Source of the DNA: Chthoniobacterales bacterium | Lineage (GTDB): Bacteria > Verrucomicrobiota > Verrucomicrobiia > Chthoniobacterales > DASVRZ01 | DNA length: 64,000 nt | Reading direction: 5' to 3' | Assembly: GCA_039930045.1 (NCBI GenBank) | Contig: JBDSQB010000014.1 | Coordinates: 1 to 64,000 of the forward strand | In this document: piece after piece, positions 26,755 to 34,734 of the stretch | Layout: every line of letters begins with the position of its first letter | Position numbering within the stretch: the stretch's first letter is position 1 | Position numbers and translations under genes: made by a program | The notes under the pieces: model-generated | What the model saw: only the letters and a program-made list of their open reading frames with translations | The model's database searches: none | What the model was told of the DNA's origin: nothing

Positions 26755-28000
26755 GACCCGGCTTCTGCCGGTAATTAATGGACCCAAACGCGGCACCCTC
26801 CTCATCGTTGATGATGAAGAGGGCCCGCGCCAGTCCCTCAAAATCGTCTTCAAGGGAGAATACGACATTCTCATCGCCAAATCGGGCGAGGAAGGCGTCG
26901 AGACCTTGCGGAAAAATCCCCATACTGATGTCGTCATCAGCGACATTCGCATGACCGGAATCTCCGGCATCGAGCTGCTGGCCGCCCTGAAGAAAATCGA
27001 TCAGGATATCCAGGTCATAATGCTCACGGCGTATGAAACCATCGACACCGCGCGCGCGGCGCTGCGGCTCGGTGCCTGCGATTACCTGAACAAGCCCTTC
27101 GACATTCCCGCCATCCGAGCTTCGGTGGCCGGAGCTTTGGAAAAACGCCAGATCGCCAAGCAACTTCGCAGCAACACGGAAAAACTTGGCGGCCTTCAGG
27201 AGCAAATTCAAAACGAGCGCATCGAAACCTCGATGCATCGGACTCAGGGCGAAATCTACGCCAGCGTCATCCACGATATCAACAACCCGCTTACCATCAT
27301 TTCGTGCTTCTCCGAGATGATTAACAACTGCATCGGCGAGCTCCAGCAGATCGAGGGTGAAAACCTCGAAACCCTGCGCACGCACCTCGGCCAGATTACG
27401 GCGCAAGTCGGCAAGTGCCACGACATTTCCCATCGGTATCTCGGTTTCCTGCGCCAGCAAAAGGACGATCAATTCGCCGTAGATGTTCGGCAGATTTTCA
27501 TCGATCTGCGCGACCTACTCAAATCTCACAAGGAAGCCCAGGGACACCCGCTTTTCATCAAGGAGCTGGAGGAGGATTTCTACGCCAAAATCAATGGCAC
27601 CGACCTGATCCAGATTCTGCTGAACATCGTCATCAACGCCTTTCAAAGCTCGGCCGGCACCGCTGTCAACGTCACCGCCAACAAGCTCGACCACGCCATC
27701 GACTACGGTGTTTTTCAGGAAACGCCAACCCGGCGATTTATTAATCTGGAGGAATTTTCCAACACGGCACCGCTTGTGGAAATCATCATTTCCGACAACG
27801 GCTCCGGAATTTCCGCGGACGTTTTGCCGAGAATCTTTGAGAGTTTCTTCACGACCAAACCCGTTGGAAAAGGCACCGGTCTGGGCCTCGGCATTGTCGA
27901 GCGGCTCGTTCGCAAGGCGGGCGGCGTCCTGCACGTGGACTCGGAAGTCGGCCGCGGCACGACCTTCACGATCTACCTGCCCTGCGTTCCCAAATTGTAG
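26705..28000 (+). CDS. Receiver-histidine kinase hybrid
   Basis: This 431-residue cytoplasmic protein has an N-terminal receiver at about 30-150, with LLIVDDEEGPRQS, phosphoacceptor Asp in VVISDIRMTG, Thr in MLTAYE and Lys in YLNKPFD. A coiled-coil linker follows, then the H-box ASVIHDINNPLTII and ATPase boxes NIVINAFQSS, DNGSGIS and GTGLGLGIVERL. The ATG at 26705 lies inside the 3' end of fadL (50-base overlap). A TTG at 26681 is an alternative start. Having the receiver first suggests it relays phosphate from another kinase, possibly those encoded upstream of fadL (inference). Confidence 0.9.
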   Translation: MNSTAMPSASTSASPFETRLLPVINGPKRGTLLIVDDEEGPRQSLKIVFKGEYDILIAKSGEEGVETLRKNPHTDVVISDIRMTGISGIELLAALKKIDQDIQVIMLTAYETIDTARAALRLGACDYLNKPFDIPAIRASVAGALEKRQIAKQLRSNTEKLGGLQEQIQNERIETSMHRTQGEIYASVIHDINNPLTIISCFSEMINNCIGELQQIEGENLETLRTHLGQITAQVGKCHDISHRYLGFLRQQKDDQFAVDVRQIFIDLRDLLKSHKEAQGHPLFIKELEEDFYAKINGTDLIQILLNIVINAFQSSAGTAVNVTANKLDHAIDYGVFQETPTRRFINLEEFSNTAPLVEIIISDNGSGISADVLPRIFESFFTTKPVGKGTGLGLGIVERLVRKAGGVLHVDSEVGRGTTFTIYLPCVPKL

Positions 28001-28008
28001 TCTGCCGA

Positions 28009-28755
28009 CTAGACCGTAAGATCCAGCAGGCCGTTGGAGGCGACGATGGAATATTTGTCCTTGTTGTCGGGGCGCGGATTCATCTCAATTTTTCCACCCG
28101 CTGCCTCGATCAGCAAAATTCCGGCAGCCACATCCCAGAGGCTGATGCCTTGCTCGATATAGGCGTCGAGCCGACCGCAACTGATGTAGGCCATGTCCAG
28201 CGCGGCGCTGCCCATGAGGCGGCATTTGCGGGCGCGATGCACCATTTTTTCGAGCATCGGCAGGCCGGCATTGATCGTGGTGCCGGTCTTGGAAAATCCC
28301 ACCGAGAGGACAGCTTCCGAGAGATCGGTCCGTGAACTGACGTGAATCGTTTTTCCATTCAGCGTCGCGGGTCCGCCACGTTCCACGGCCCAGAGTTCGT
28401 TACGCATGGGATCGTAAATCACCCCGACGAGGAGCGTTTCTTTTTCGCGGAGTGCGATGGAAATGCAGAAATGCGGGATGCTGTAAAAATAGTTCACCGT
28501 GCCGTCAATGGGATCCACAATCCATTGGAAGTCGGATGCGGAATTTCCGGCGATGCCTTCCTCGCCATACAACGCGTGATCGGGAAAGGCGGTGAGCAGT
28601 TTCTTCGTGATCAGCTCCTGCGTTTGCACGTCGAGTTCCAATTTGATGTCGTGCTTTTCCAGCGCGTTGACGTTCAGTTCAGACCCAAAATGTTCACGGA
28701 GAAAAGCTCCGGCTTCGAGTGCTGCGGAACGGGCGATATCGAGAAATTGACTCAT
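28009..28755 (-). CDS. Inositol monophosphatase family protein (SuhB-like)
   Basis: This 248-residue member of the lithium-sensitive phosphatase superfamily dephosphorylates inositol-1-phosphate or related sugar phosphates. Metal-binding motifs are visible: GEEGIAG (Glu), WIVDPIDGTVNYFYSIP (the family's DPIDGT signature) and ISLWDVAAGILLIEAAGG near the C-terminus. Length and motif spacing are standard. It is convergent with the hybrid kinase gene (8-base gap) and divergent from the RmlC-like gene. Confidence 0.94.
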   Translation of the reverse strand: MSQFLDIARSAALEAGAFLREHFGSELNVNALEKHDIKLELDVQTQELITKKLLTAFPDHALYGEEGIAGNSASDFQWIVDPIDGTVNYFYSIPHFCISIALREKETLLVGVIYDPMRNELWAVERGGPATLNGKTIHVSSRTDLSEAVLSVGFSKTGTTINAGLPMLEKMVHRARKCRLMGSAALDMAYISCGRLDAYIEQGISLWDVAAGILLIEAAGGKIEMNPRPDNKDKYSIVASNGLLDLTV

Positions 28756-28835
28756 GGCCGACTAAACCACGGAACCGGAAAACATACACGCAGGAAAAAC
28801 TTGCCTGCATCGGGCAGCCTCGAAATAGTCACCCG

Positions 28836-29576
28836 ATGAGCGACACACTTTGGCAGGGCTTGAAACCGGCGGCGCGCGCCTTGCTGGAGACGAAAAGTTA
28901 CGCTCCGCAACCGCTGCTCGAGCAACTCGGCACCACGGGAGTTGCAGTCGGCTCACTGGTGGGGTTGGATTATTCTACCGGTGATGTGGCAGAAGCGTGG
29001 ATTCCCGGGGTGGAAATCATTCCGCGCAAAGTTTTCCCGCAGCGTCATCGCGGAGTCTTCGGAGAATTTGGACGCAAGGGCGAGGGCATTTTCGGCAAGA
29101 TCGGTCTCTGGCCCGCCCAATGGGCCACGGCTCGGATGGACGCGGGAACAGCCAAGGGATTTCACATTCATCCGCCTTTCATCGCACCCGGAGCCGATCC
29201 TGCGGAATGGTTTCAGCGGCTGTTCGTCTCAAACCCGAATGAGTTTTCGCTGCGTCCGTATGATCGTGAGCAATGGGACGCGATGTTTTTCATCCAGGGT
29301 CACGCGGAAATGCTGCTCGTCGATGAACGCGCCGGAATGCCTCGCAAAGTGATGCATCTTTTCATCGCCGGCGACAATCATCGTGGTGCCGATAATGCAG
29401 GAATCGTGATCCCGGCAGGCGTCGCACATGCCTTGCGAGCGGAGAGTTCCGAGGATCTCATCATGGTTTACGGAACGAGCACCTCGTTTCAACCGACCTT
29501 TGAAGGTCGGCTCGCCAGTGGAGTGGAACTCGCCCCTCTTCCCTCCGATTGGGCAACATATCTGAGCCAGAGCTAG
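28836..29576 (+). CDS. RmlC-like cupin (dTDP-4-dehydrorhamnose 3,5-epimerase-related)
   Basis: From the ATG at 28836 (MSDTLWQGLK) the product is 246 residues. The middle and C-terminal parts follow the RmlC cupin layout: WIPGVEIIPRKVFPQRHRG, KGFHIHPPF in place of the RGLHYQ active-site His, FFIQGHAEMLLVDER, then IPAGVAHALRAES and MVYGTS. An N-terminal extension of about 50 residues is unusual for RmlC. The true substrate may be a different nucleotide sugar; RmlA is encoded 11 kb away. It overlaps the convergent zinc-ribbon gene by four bases. Confidence 0.72.
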   Translation: MSDTLWQGLKPAARALLETKSYAPQPLLEQLGTTGVAVGSLVGLDYSTGDVAEAWIPGVEIIPRKVFPQRHRGVFGEFGRKGEGIFGKIGLWPAQWATARMDAGTAKGFHIHPPFIAPGADPAEWFQRLFVSNPNEFSLRPYDREQWDAMFFIQGHAEMLLVDERAGMPRKVMHLFIAGDNHRGADNAGIVIPAGVAHALRAESSEDLIMVYGTSTSFQPTFEGRLASGVELAPLPSDWATYLSQS

Positions 29577-30319
29577 GCGGATTTTTTCAAGTCCTCGACG
29601 GCTTTCTCCGCTGCGGGAGTTTTCGGCGGCGGCAAAAGTTTCGGCACATGAGAAATCTGGTGCACACAGAGCAGGGCGCGCTCCTCCGCCTGCTCCAGAT
29701 CGATCTGGCTGTGCAGACGAATCCCGGAACTTTGGAGCGCCATATAAATCGCGGCCACTGAGTAGCTCACCGGCCCGGGTGCAACGATGAAGGTGATTTC
29801 CTCTCCACAATGCGAACCACGCGAGCCCCGGCTGAATTCGACCGACCATCCGAACGCCTCAAACGTCAGCCGGACATGATGCGCGAGGGATTTTTCATCC
29901 GAAGCGCTGCAATCCAGAATGGAGACATCGCCTTTTATCAGCGGGAGCAGTTGATCGTAAAGGCGCGATTGCAGATCGGCCAAAGCCCGCGAGGCATGAG
30001 CGCCCTCGGGCAGCGGATCCTGGGTTTGAATCCAGTAGGAGAGTGATTGAGCCTGCGCTTCGAGCTCGGAAATTTCGCGATGGATGCCTTCGAGAAGTTG
30101 CCGCTTTTCCTTGCAGCGGGCCAGCACATCCTGCAATTGCAAGGCAGCGCCCGGGACTGTTTCCATTGGTGAAATGGGCGGAAGCTCGGCTGATGCGGGG
30201 GGCGCTTCCAGAACAACATTCTGCCGACAATGGGGGCAGCAGACTTTTTGCGCGATCTTCGCCGTGGAAACTTTCATCGGCTCCCCGCACGCCGGACATG
30301 GGACTGAGGATCGCGCCAT
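29573..30319 (-). CDS. Hypothetical zinc-ribbon protein
   Basis: The product is 248 residues and the family is not recognised. An N-terminal zinc ribbon has CPACGEPMKV...CCPHC (two CxxC pairs, residues about 8-31). It is followed by a Pro/Ala linker, a coiled-coil stretch (CKEKRQLLEGIHREISELEAQAQSL, about 68-95) and a mixed alpha/beta C-terminal domain. No signal peptide is present. It starts one base beyond the stop of the other zinc-ribbon gene on the same strand, so the two form a two-gene operon transcribed from about 30.7 kb. Confidence 0.75.
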   Translation of the reverse strand: MARSSVPCPACGEPMKVSTAKIAQKVCCPHCRQNVVLEAPPASAELPPISPMETVPGAALQLQDVLARCKEKRQLLEGIHREISELEAQAQSLSYWIQTQDPLPEGAHASRALADLQSRLYDQLLPLIKGDVSILDCSASDEKSLAHHVRLTFEAFGWSVEFSRGSRGSHCGEEITFIVAPGPVSYSVAAIYMALQSSGIRLHSQIDLEQAEERALLCVHQISHVPKLLPPPKTPAAEKAVEDLKKSA

Positions 30320-30320
30320 G

Positions 30321-30698
30321 TTAGCTGGAATCTTGCGGGCTGAGGAACGCCATCTCGGCTTCGCTCAGAGACGAGGCCAAGCGCTCGGGTTCCATTGAAA
30401 TGTGCATGACTTCATCCAGATTTGCGCAGCGCGCACAAGGGTTCTGCTCGGCACGTAAAACCATTTCCACGGTTAGAAATGCCTCGCAATGAGAGCAGGT
30501 AAATTCGTTTTCCTGGTAGCTAAACACCGGCGGCAACGGGAGTTGCTGTGTGACGCTATCCTCCAGACCTGACCAATCGCGTCCAAGGCCGATTGTGGTC
30601 CCGAGGCACGAGTTGCAGTGCAATGTAAAGGTGCCTGCGGACGACTCCACCGCTTGCAAGGAACCGCAATGGGAGCAGAAAACGGATTGGGCAGGCAT
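30321..30698 (-). CDS. Hypothetical twin zinc-ribbon protein
   Basis: This 125-residue protein starts at MPAQSVFCSHCGS (ATG at 30698). It has two zinc ribbons: CSHCGS...CNSC (about residues 8-35) and CSHCEAF...CARC (about 63-86). The acidic C-terminus has MEPERLASSLSEAEMAF. It may be an RNA- or protein-binding adaptor; nothing indicates a catalytic site. The frame is open to 30824 but the upstream residues are not protein-like. It is divergent from the MinD-like gene across 160 bases that show no strong regulatory motif. Confidence 0.72.
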   Translation of the reverse strand: MPAQSVFCSHCGSLQAVESSAGTFTLHCNSCLGTTIGLGRDWSGLEDSVTQQLPLPPVFSYQENEFTCSHCEAFLTVEMVLRAEQNPCARCANLDEVMHISMEPERLASSLSEAEMAFLSPQDSS

Positions 30699-30858
30699 GT
30701 GGAAGTTCGCAGAAAATTGGTCCACCAAAAAAAACATTTCGTCAATAAGAGCGCCAACCGTGGCAGGAATGCGTCTTGACCGAAAACTGATTTTAGAGTT
30801 ACCTGCCCTATTAGTGGGAGTCAACTCCTAATTTACACCTGTATCTAGTGGCAGTCTC

Positions 30859-31872
30859 ATGAATCACTTAGAAAATCCCCCCATTCCAGAAATGGAGCCG
30901 AGTCGCATCCAATTCTTGGAAAAAAGCTTTTCCGAGTGGCTGGGGATGGCCGGGCGCGGGAGTCATGTGGCGGCACTGGAGGAGGATGGGCTCGCCATGC
31001 TGCACTGGCTGCATGATCTGATTTTTGTGCAGGGAAAAAGTCTTGAGGCCGTGCGCGCGGAGCTTTTCGAGGCGAACGGCGGCCTTCGTTTCATCGCGGT
31101 GAGCAGTGGCAAGGGCGGCGTGGGCAAGACGACCTGCTCAGTGAGTCTGGCTCATGCGATGGCGTCGCTGGGACACCGGGTTTTGCTGGTCGATGCCGAC
31201 CTCGGTTTGGGAAATGTCCACGTCTTCGCCGGAGTCAATCCGACGGTTACCATTCAGGATTTCTTGAATCATACGGTGCCGATCCAGGACGCGCTCACCG
31301 CCGTGAGCGACCGGCTCTGGCTGCTCTGCGGCGGCTCGGGTGTGGCTGGACTGGCCAGCCTGGACTCGCGGCGGATGAATCGGCTCCTGCGCCATTTGCG
31401 CGGTCTCAAGCGCTCGCTGGATTACGTTATCATCGACACAGGCGCAGGGCTCTCGGCACAGGTGCTGAATTTCCTTTTGCAGGCGCAGGACATCATTGTG
31501 GTCACCACTCCTAATATCGCAGCGACGCTCGACGCTTACGGCATGATCAAGACGATCCATGAGCAGGGGATGAATGGAAAAGTGAGGCTGCTGATCAACC
31601 AGTGCAAGGATGCCGCCGAGGCCGATGCGGTGGGCGAAAAGCTGATCGGATGCGCCCGGCAATTTCTGGGTGACGCCCCGGAGATGTTAGGTTTTATCAC
31701 TCGCGACGACCAGATCGAGCATTCGAATCAAAGTCGCCAACCATTTGTTTTGCTGCACAGAGACGACCCCAACTCCGCCCGGATGATGGCCATCGCTGAG
31801 CAGCTAACCCTCACCGCCCCATCCGTTCCCCATCACGAAGTGCACGCTCTCGAGCAGCTTCAACCCGCCTAG
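30859..31872 (+). CDS. MinD/FlhG-like ParA-family ATPase
   Basis: This 337-residue deviant Walker ATPase has an N-terminal extension of about 75 residues with no recognised motif. The core follows: ISSGKGGVGKTT-type P-loop (here AVSSGKGGVGKTTCS), LLVDADLGLGNVHVF, YVIIDTGAGLS and the switch VVTTPNIAATLDAYGMIK. The closest layout is FlhG/YlxH or MinD, which position polar structures. No flagellar or min genes are adjacent. The next gene, an ExeA-like ATPase, begins three bases after its stop, so a joint envelope-assembly or polar-positioning role is plausible. Confidence 0.85.
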   Translation: MNHLENPPIPEMEPSRIQFLEKSFSEWLGMAGRGSHVAALEEDGLAMLHWLHDLIFVQGKSLEAVRAELFEANGGLRFIAVSSGKGGVGKTTCSVSLAHAMASLGHRVLLVDADLGLGNVHVFAGVNPTVTIQDFLNHTVPIQDALTAVSDRLWLLCGGSGVAGLASLDSRRMNRLLRHLRGLKRSLDYVIIDTGAGLSAQVLNFLLQAQDIIVVTTPNIAATLDAYGMIKTIHEQGMNGKVRLLINQCKDAAEADAVGEKLIGCARQFLGDAPEMLGFITRDDQIEHSNQSRQPFVLLHRDDPNSARMMAIAEQLTLTAPSVPHHEVHALEQLQPA

Positions 31873-31875
31873 CCC

Positions 31876-32802
31876 ATGAACACACCCTTCCAAAAAATCA
31901 TGAACCTCATCACCCCAGCCCCATCCAACTCCGCCGACGGTTTGGAATCTCTGGTCTCGCAATCTCACCGCGTCATCAGCGCATTCCCAACCGGAGGATT
32001 TCTTGGCTTCTACGGGTTAAAGGATAATCCCTTTGCCGACTCGGTGAACCCGGATTTTTTCTATCGGACGAATGCGCATAATGAGGCACTGGAAAAAATG
32101 CGGATGACCGCAGAGCACAAAATTTCCCTCGGCATGGTCACCGGTCCGAGCGGAACGGGTAAAACTTTGCTGACCCAGATTCTATTGAAAAGTTTCGATG
32201 AGGAAAAATACGAAACCATCCTAGTGTTAGTTACCCCAGGCTTGAGCAAGACCGGACTGCTGCGAGAAATTTTATCCGAGCTGGGTGTCGCCCAACCGGC
32301 TGGGATGAGTCGGACCGAGGACCTGGTGAAGCTCTTGAGCAACGCTATTATCGAACTGCACGAGGAAGGCCGCAGGCTCGTGATCATTGTCGATGAATGC
32401 CATCTGCTTTCCGCCGAGTGCCTGCACATTTTGCGGACGATTAGCAACTTGGAAATTCCCGACCGCAAGCTGGCGTCGTGTCTTCTCTTCGGAGAGGAAC
32501 GCTTCTCCAAACGGCTGCAAAATCCGAGTTACGCATCGTTGCGCAACCGGATGTTTTTTCAAGCGGAGCTAACTCCGATGTCGGTAAAAGATGTGGGGCA
32601 GTATGTTCAGTTTCGCCTGTTGACGGCAGGGCGCATGACGGATTTATTCACGGAGGATGCCATCGAGGCGTTGCAGGAAAAATCGGGCGGCATCTGCCGG
32701 ACGTTAAACAAATTCAGCTTCCTCACTCTCATCGAAGGTGCCAGGCAGGAGTGCCAGACCATTGATGGTGAGATCGTCGAAGCTGCCCTGCACAAGATCT
32801 AA
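31876..32802 (+). CDS. ExeA/GspA-like AAA ATPase
   Basis: This 308-residue AAA ATPase of the ExeA/GspA type also resembles the XrtA/PEP-CTERM-associated ATPase. Residues about 40-65 carry GFYGLKDNPFADSVNPDFFYRT, the family's conserved entry. The Walker A is GPSGTGKT near 95, the Walker B is RLVIIVDECHLLS near 170, and RNRMFFQAELTPMSVKD precedes the lid domain. Members couple ATP hydrolysis to insertion of secretins or exopolysaccharide export parts. No C-terminal peptidoglycan-binding domain is present. It is co-transcribed with the MinD-like gene and a 46-codon gene that starts one base after its stop. Confidence 0.88.
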   Translation: MNTPFQKIMNLITPAPSNSADGLESLVSQSHRVISAFPTGGFLGFYGLKDNPFADSVNPDFFYRTNAHNEALEKMRMTAEHKISLGMVTGPSGTGKTLLTQILLKSFDEEKYETILVLVTPGLSKTGLLREILSELGVAQPAGMSRTEDLVKLLSNAIIELHEEGRRLVIIVDECHLLSAECLHILRTISNLEIPDRKLASCLLFGEERFSKRLQNPSYASLRNRMFFQAELTPMSVKDVGQYVQFRLLTAGRMTDLFTEDAIEALQEKSGGICRTLNKFSFLTLIEGARQECQTIDGEIVEAALHKI

Positions 32803-32803
32803 C

Positions 32804-32944
32804 ATGACCCCCAAAAAACCTGCGCGTTACAGCAAAACCGCGCTGCGAAAATCCAGCGAGCCGGCCAGGCAGCCAGTGCCTGAAAAAGTCGTCGGGAAAG
32901 CCGAGCAAAACTGGCTGCTGGGTGGCGAGCCACCGCGCAAATAG
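32804..32944 (+). CDS. Small basic hypothetical protein
   Basis: This 46-codon gene (MTPKKPARYSKTALRKSSEP...) begins one base after the ExeA-like stop, as the third gene of that operon. The product is strongly basic, Pro/Lys/Arg-rich and probably disordered, ending in NWLLGGEPPRK. No family is recognised. Tight spacing supports it as real, but there is no similarity evidence. Confidence 0.5.
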   Translation: MTPKKPARYSKTALRKSSEPARQPVPEKVVGKAEQNWLLGGEPPRK

Positions 32945-32953
32945 CGACCTAAC

Positions 32954-33493
32954 TCAAATGGTCTGCGCTGCCTGCGAGAGGGCGCTTTTGGGATTTTTCA
33001 CGGCGCGAAAAAGCAACCCCTTGGCCGTCCCGCAGATCACATCGAGATCGCTGATGGCTGCATCTGGATCGGTGATGCGAAAATTCACTTTCCCCTCTAG
33101 GGTGAGCGCTTGAAGTTTCTTGGGCCGCCCCATATTGACTACCAAAGCGCGGCGATTCGTCAGCGCGTGGATGGTCCGTTTTCCCTCACGCCAGATCCAG
33201 TAGGGAGCGCTGAGCATCCACAATCCGAGTATGAGTAAAATCACACCGGCGGAGATTGCCACCCAAGGCATCCACCAGGGAATGGGTGGGGCGGTTTTTC
33301 CGGGCCAGTGAAAACCACCCGTCACCGCACGCAGCCAGAAAAACGTGAACACCGTCCAGGGCACCGCCACGATGTAGAGCATGAAGGTCGGTCGCGCGTA
33401 AGGCCACGGCTCGGGTTGCGCCGCCCAGATCACGGTCTCACCTGGTTCTAGCAATTTTTCCAGTTCGGTCTTCACGTCCATCGGCTTCATCAT
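32954..33493 (-). CDS. PH-domain (YdbS-like) membrane protein
   Basis: This 179-residue protein has a short cytoplasmic N-terminus (VKTELEKLLEPGETVIWAAQPEP), two hydrophobic segments (about 35-55 and 78-98) and a C-terminal bacterial PH-like domain. The latter is marked by YWIWREGKRTIHALTNRRALVV and LEGKVNFRITDPDAAISDL. Function is unknown. ATGs at 33493, 33490 and 33481 are all possible starts. It is convergent with the small basic gene and divergent from the SPFH gene. Confidence 0.78.
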   Translation of the reverse strand: MMKPMDVKTELEKLLEPGETVIWAAQPEPWPYARPTFMLYIVAVPWTVFTFFWLRAVTGGFHWPGKTAPPIPWWMPWVAISAGVILLILGLWMLSAPYWIWREGKRTIHALTNRRALVVNMGRPKKLQALTLEGKVNFRITDPDAAISDLDVICGTAKGLLFRAVKNPKSALSQAAQTI

Positions 33494-33561
33494 TGCGAGA
33501 AATCGGACGAGGGCAAGTGTTCTGGCTTGCGCGAGGGCAGTGTCGGGCTTTTCATCATTCC

Positions 33562-34614
33562 ATGGGCTTACTTGACTTCATTAAAGGCGAACTGATCGAC
33601 ATCATCGAGTGGACCGACGACTCACGCGACACGCTGAGTTACCGCTTTCCCGACGACGACAAGGAAATCAAGAATGGTGCCCAGCTCATCGTCCGAGAAA
33701 GTCAGGTCGCGCAGTTTCTGTATGTTGGGCAATTTGGCGACACGTTTCCTCCCGGTCGCCACACCCTGACAACGGAAAACATCCCCGTTCTCACCACGCT
33801 CAAGGGCTGGAAATACGGCTTCCAGACACCGTTCAAGGCCGACGTTTATTTCGTTAACACGCGGCTTTTCACCGGCAATAAATGGGGCACTTCCAACCCG
33901 ATCATGATGCGCGACGCCGACTTCGGCATCGTGCGCGTGCGGGCTTTCGGCACATTCGACTTCCATATCGTTGAGCCAAAAATCTTCCTGAAAGAAGTCG
34001 CTGGCTCGGATCAAAATTTCCGGCTGGACGAATTTGCCGATACCATGCGCTCGCGAATCGTCAGCGTATTTTCCGAAGCTTTGGCCGAGGCAAAAGTTCC
34101 CGTGCTCGACGTCGCCACGCGTTATTCCGAAGTCGGCGAGGCGCTCCTGCCGCTCCTCAATCCGGCGGTCATCAGCAAATACGGCTTGGAGATTACCTCG
34201 TTCATCCTGGAAAACGTCTCCGTGCCGCCCGAAGTCGAGGCTGCCATCGACAAGCGCAGCAGCATGGCCGCTGTCGGCAATCTCAACGACTTCGTCAAAT
34301 ACCAGATGGGCGAGGGAATGGCGAAAGGCGGCGGTGCTGGTGGCGCTGGAGCCGAGCTCGCCGTGGGTCTCGCCATGGCGCAACAGGTCGCGCAATCGGT
34401 GCAATCCACGCCCGCCGTGGGCAGCACGCCGCCGCCAGTTCCAGTCGCCTCTGGATTGCCGGATTTGCTGAGCCCGGCGCAAGCTGCCGAACTCCTCGGA
34501 GTCACTGAGGCCGACGTTTCCAGCATCTTGGAAAGCGGCGAGCTCAAAGGCAAAAAGATCGGCTCCACCTGGCGCATCACCAGGGCAGCCGTGGAAAACT
34601 TTCTCGCGAGTTAG
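33562..34614 (+). CDS. SPFH-domain protein with C-terminal helix-turn-helix
   Basis: The start MGLLDFIKGELIDIIEW (ATG at 33562) is typical of YdjI/virion-core-like SPFH proteins, and the product is 350 residues. The SPFH core spans about residues 20-240 (GAQLIVRESQVAQFLYVGQFGDTFPPGRHTL read in parts, FGTFDFHIVEPKIFLKE, ITSFILENVSVPPEVEAAIDKRS). A Gly/Ala- and Pro-rich linker (245-300) leads to a MerR/excisionase-type HTH: LLSPAQAAELLGVTEADVSSIL, GSTWRITRAAVENFL. In most relatives the tail is a zinc ribbon, so this fusion is unusual. Divergent from a PH-domain membrane gene. Confidence 0.85.
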   Translation: MGLLDFIKGELIDIIEWTDDSRDTLSYRFPDDDKEIKNGAQLIVRESQVAQFLYVGQFGDTFPPGRHTLTTENIPVLTTLKGWKYGFQTPFKADVYFVNTRLFTGNKWGTSNPIMMRDADFGIVRVRAFGTFDFHIVEPKIFLKEVAGSDQNFRLDEFADTMRSRIVSVFSEALAEAKVPVLDVATRYSEVGEALLPLLNPAVISKYGLEITSFILENVSVPPEVEAAIDKRSSMAAVGNLNDFVKYQMGEGMAKGGGAGGAGAELAVGLAMAQQVAQSVQSTPAVGSTPPPVPVASGLPDLLSPAQAAELLGVTEADVSSILESGELKGKKIGSTWRITRAAVENFLAS

Positions 34615-34734
34615 ATCAACAGGGCAGCCCCTGTCCGCAGGCATTTTCGCCAAATCGAACAGCCACACGCCAGCCCGGCTGCGAAAAGCTGGCATGAGCA
34701 CCCCATCGCGTGGCCGAGCCGCCGCATTCCAGCC

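Noticed and set aside
34615-34734. GCCAGC/GCTGGC inverted repeat after the SPFH gene as a terminator.
   Set aside because: The stem is short, the loop long and no T tract follows.
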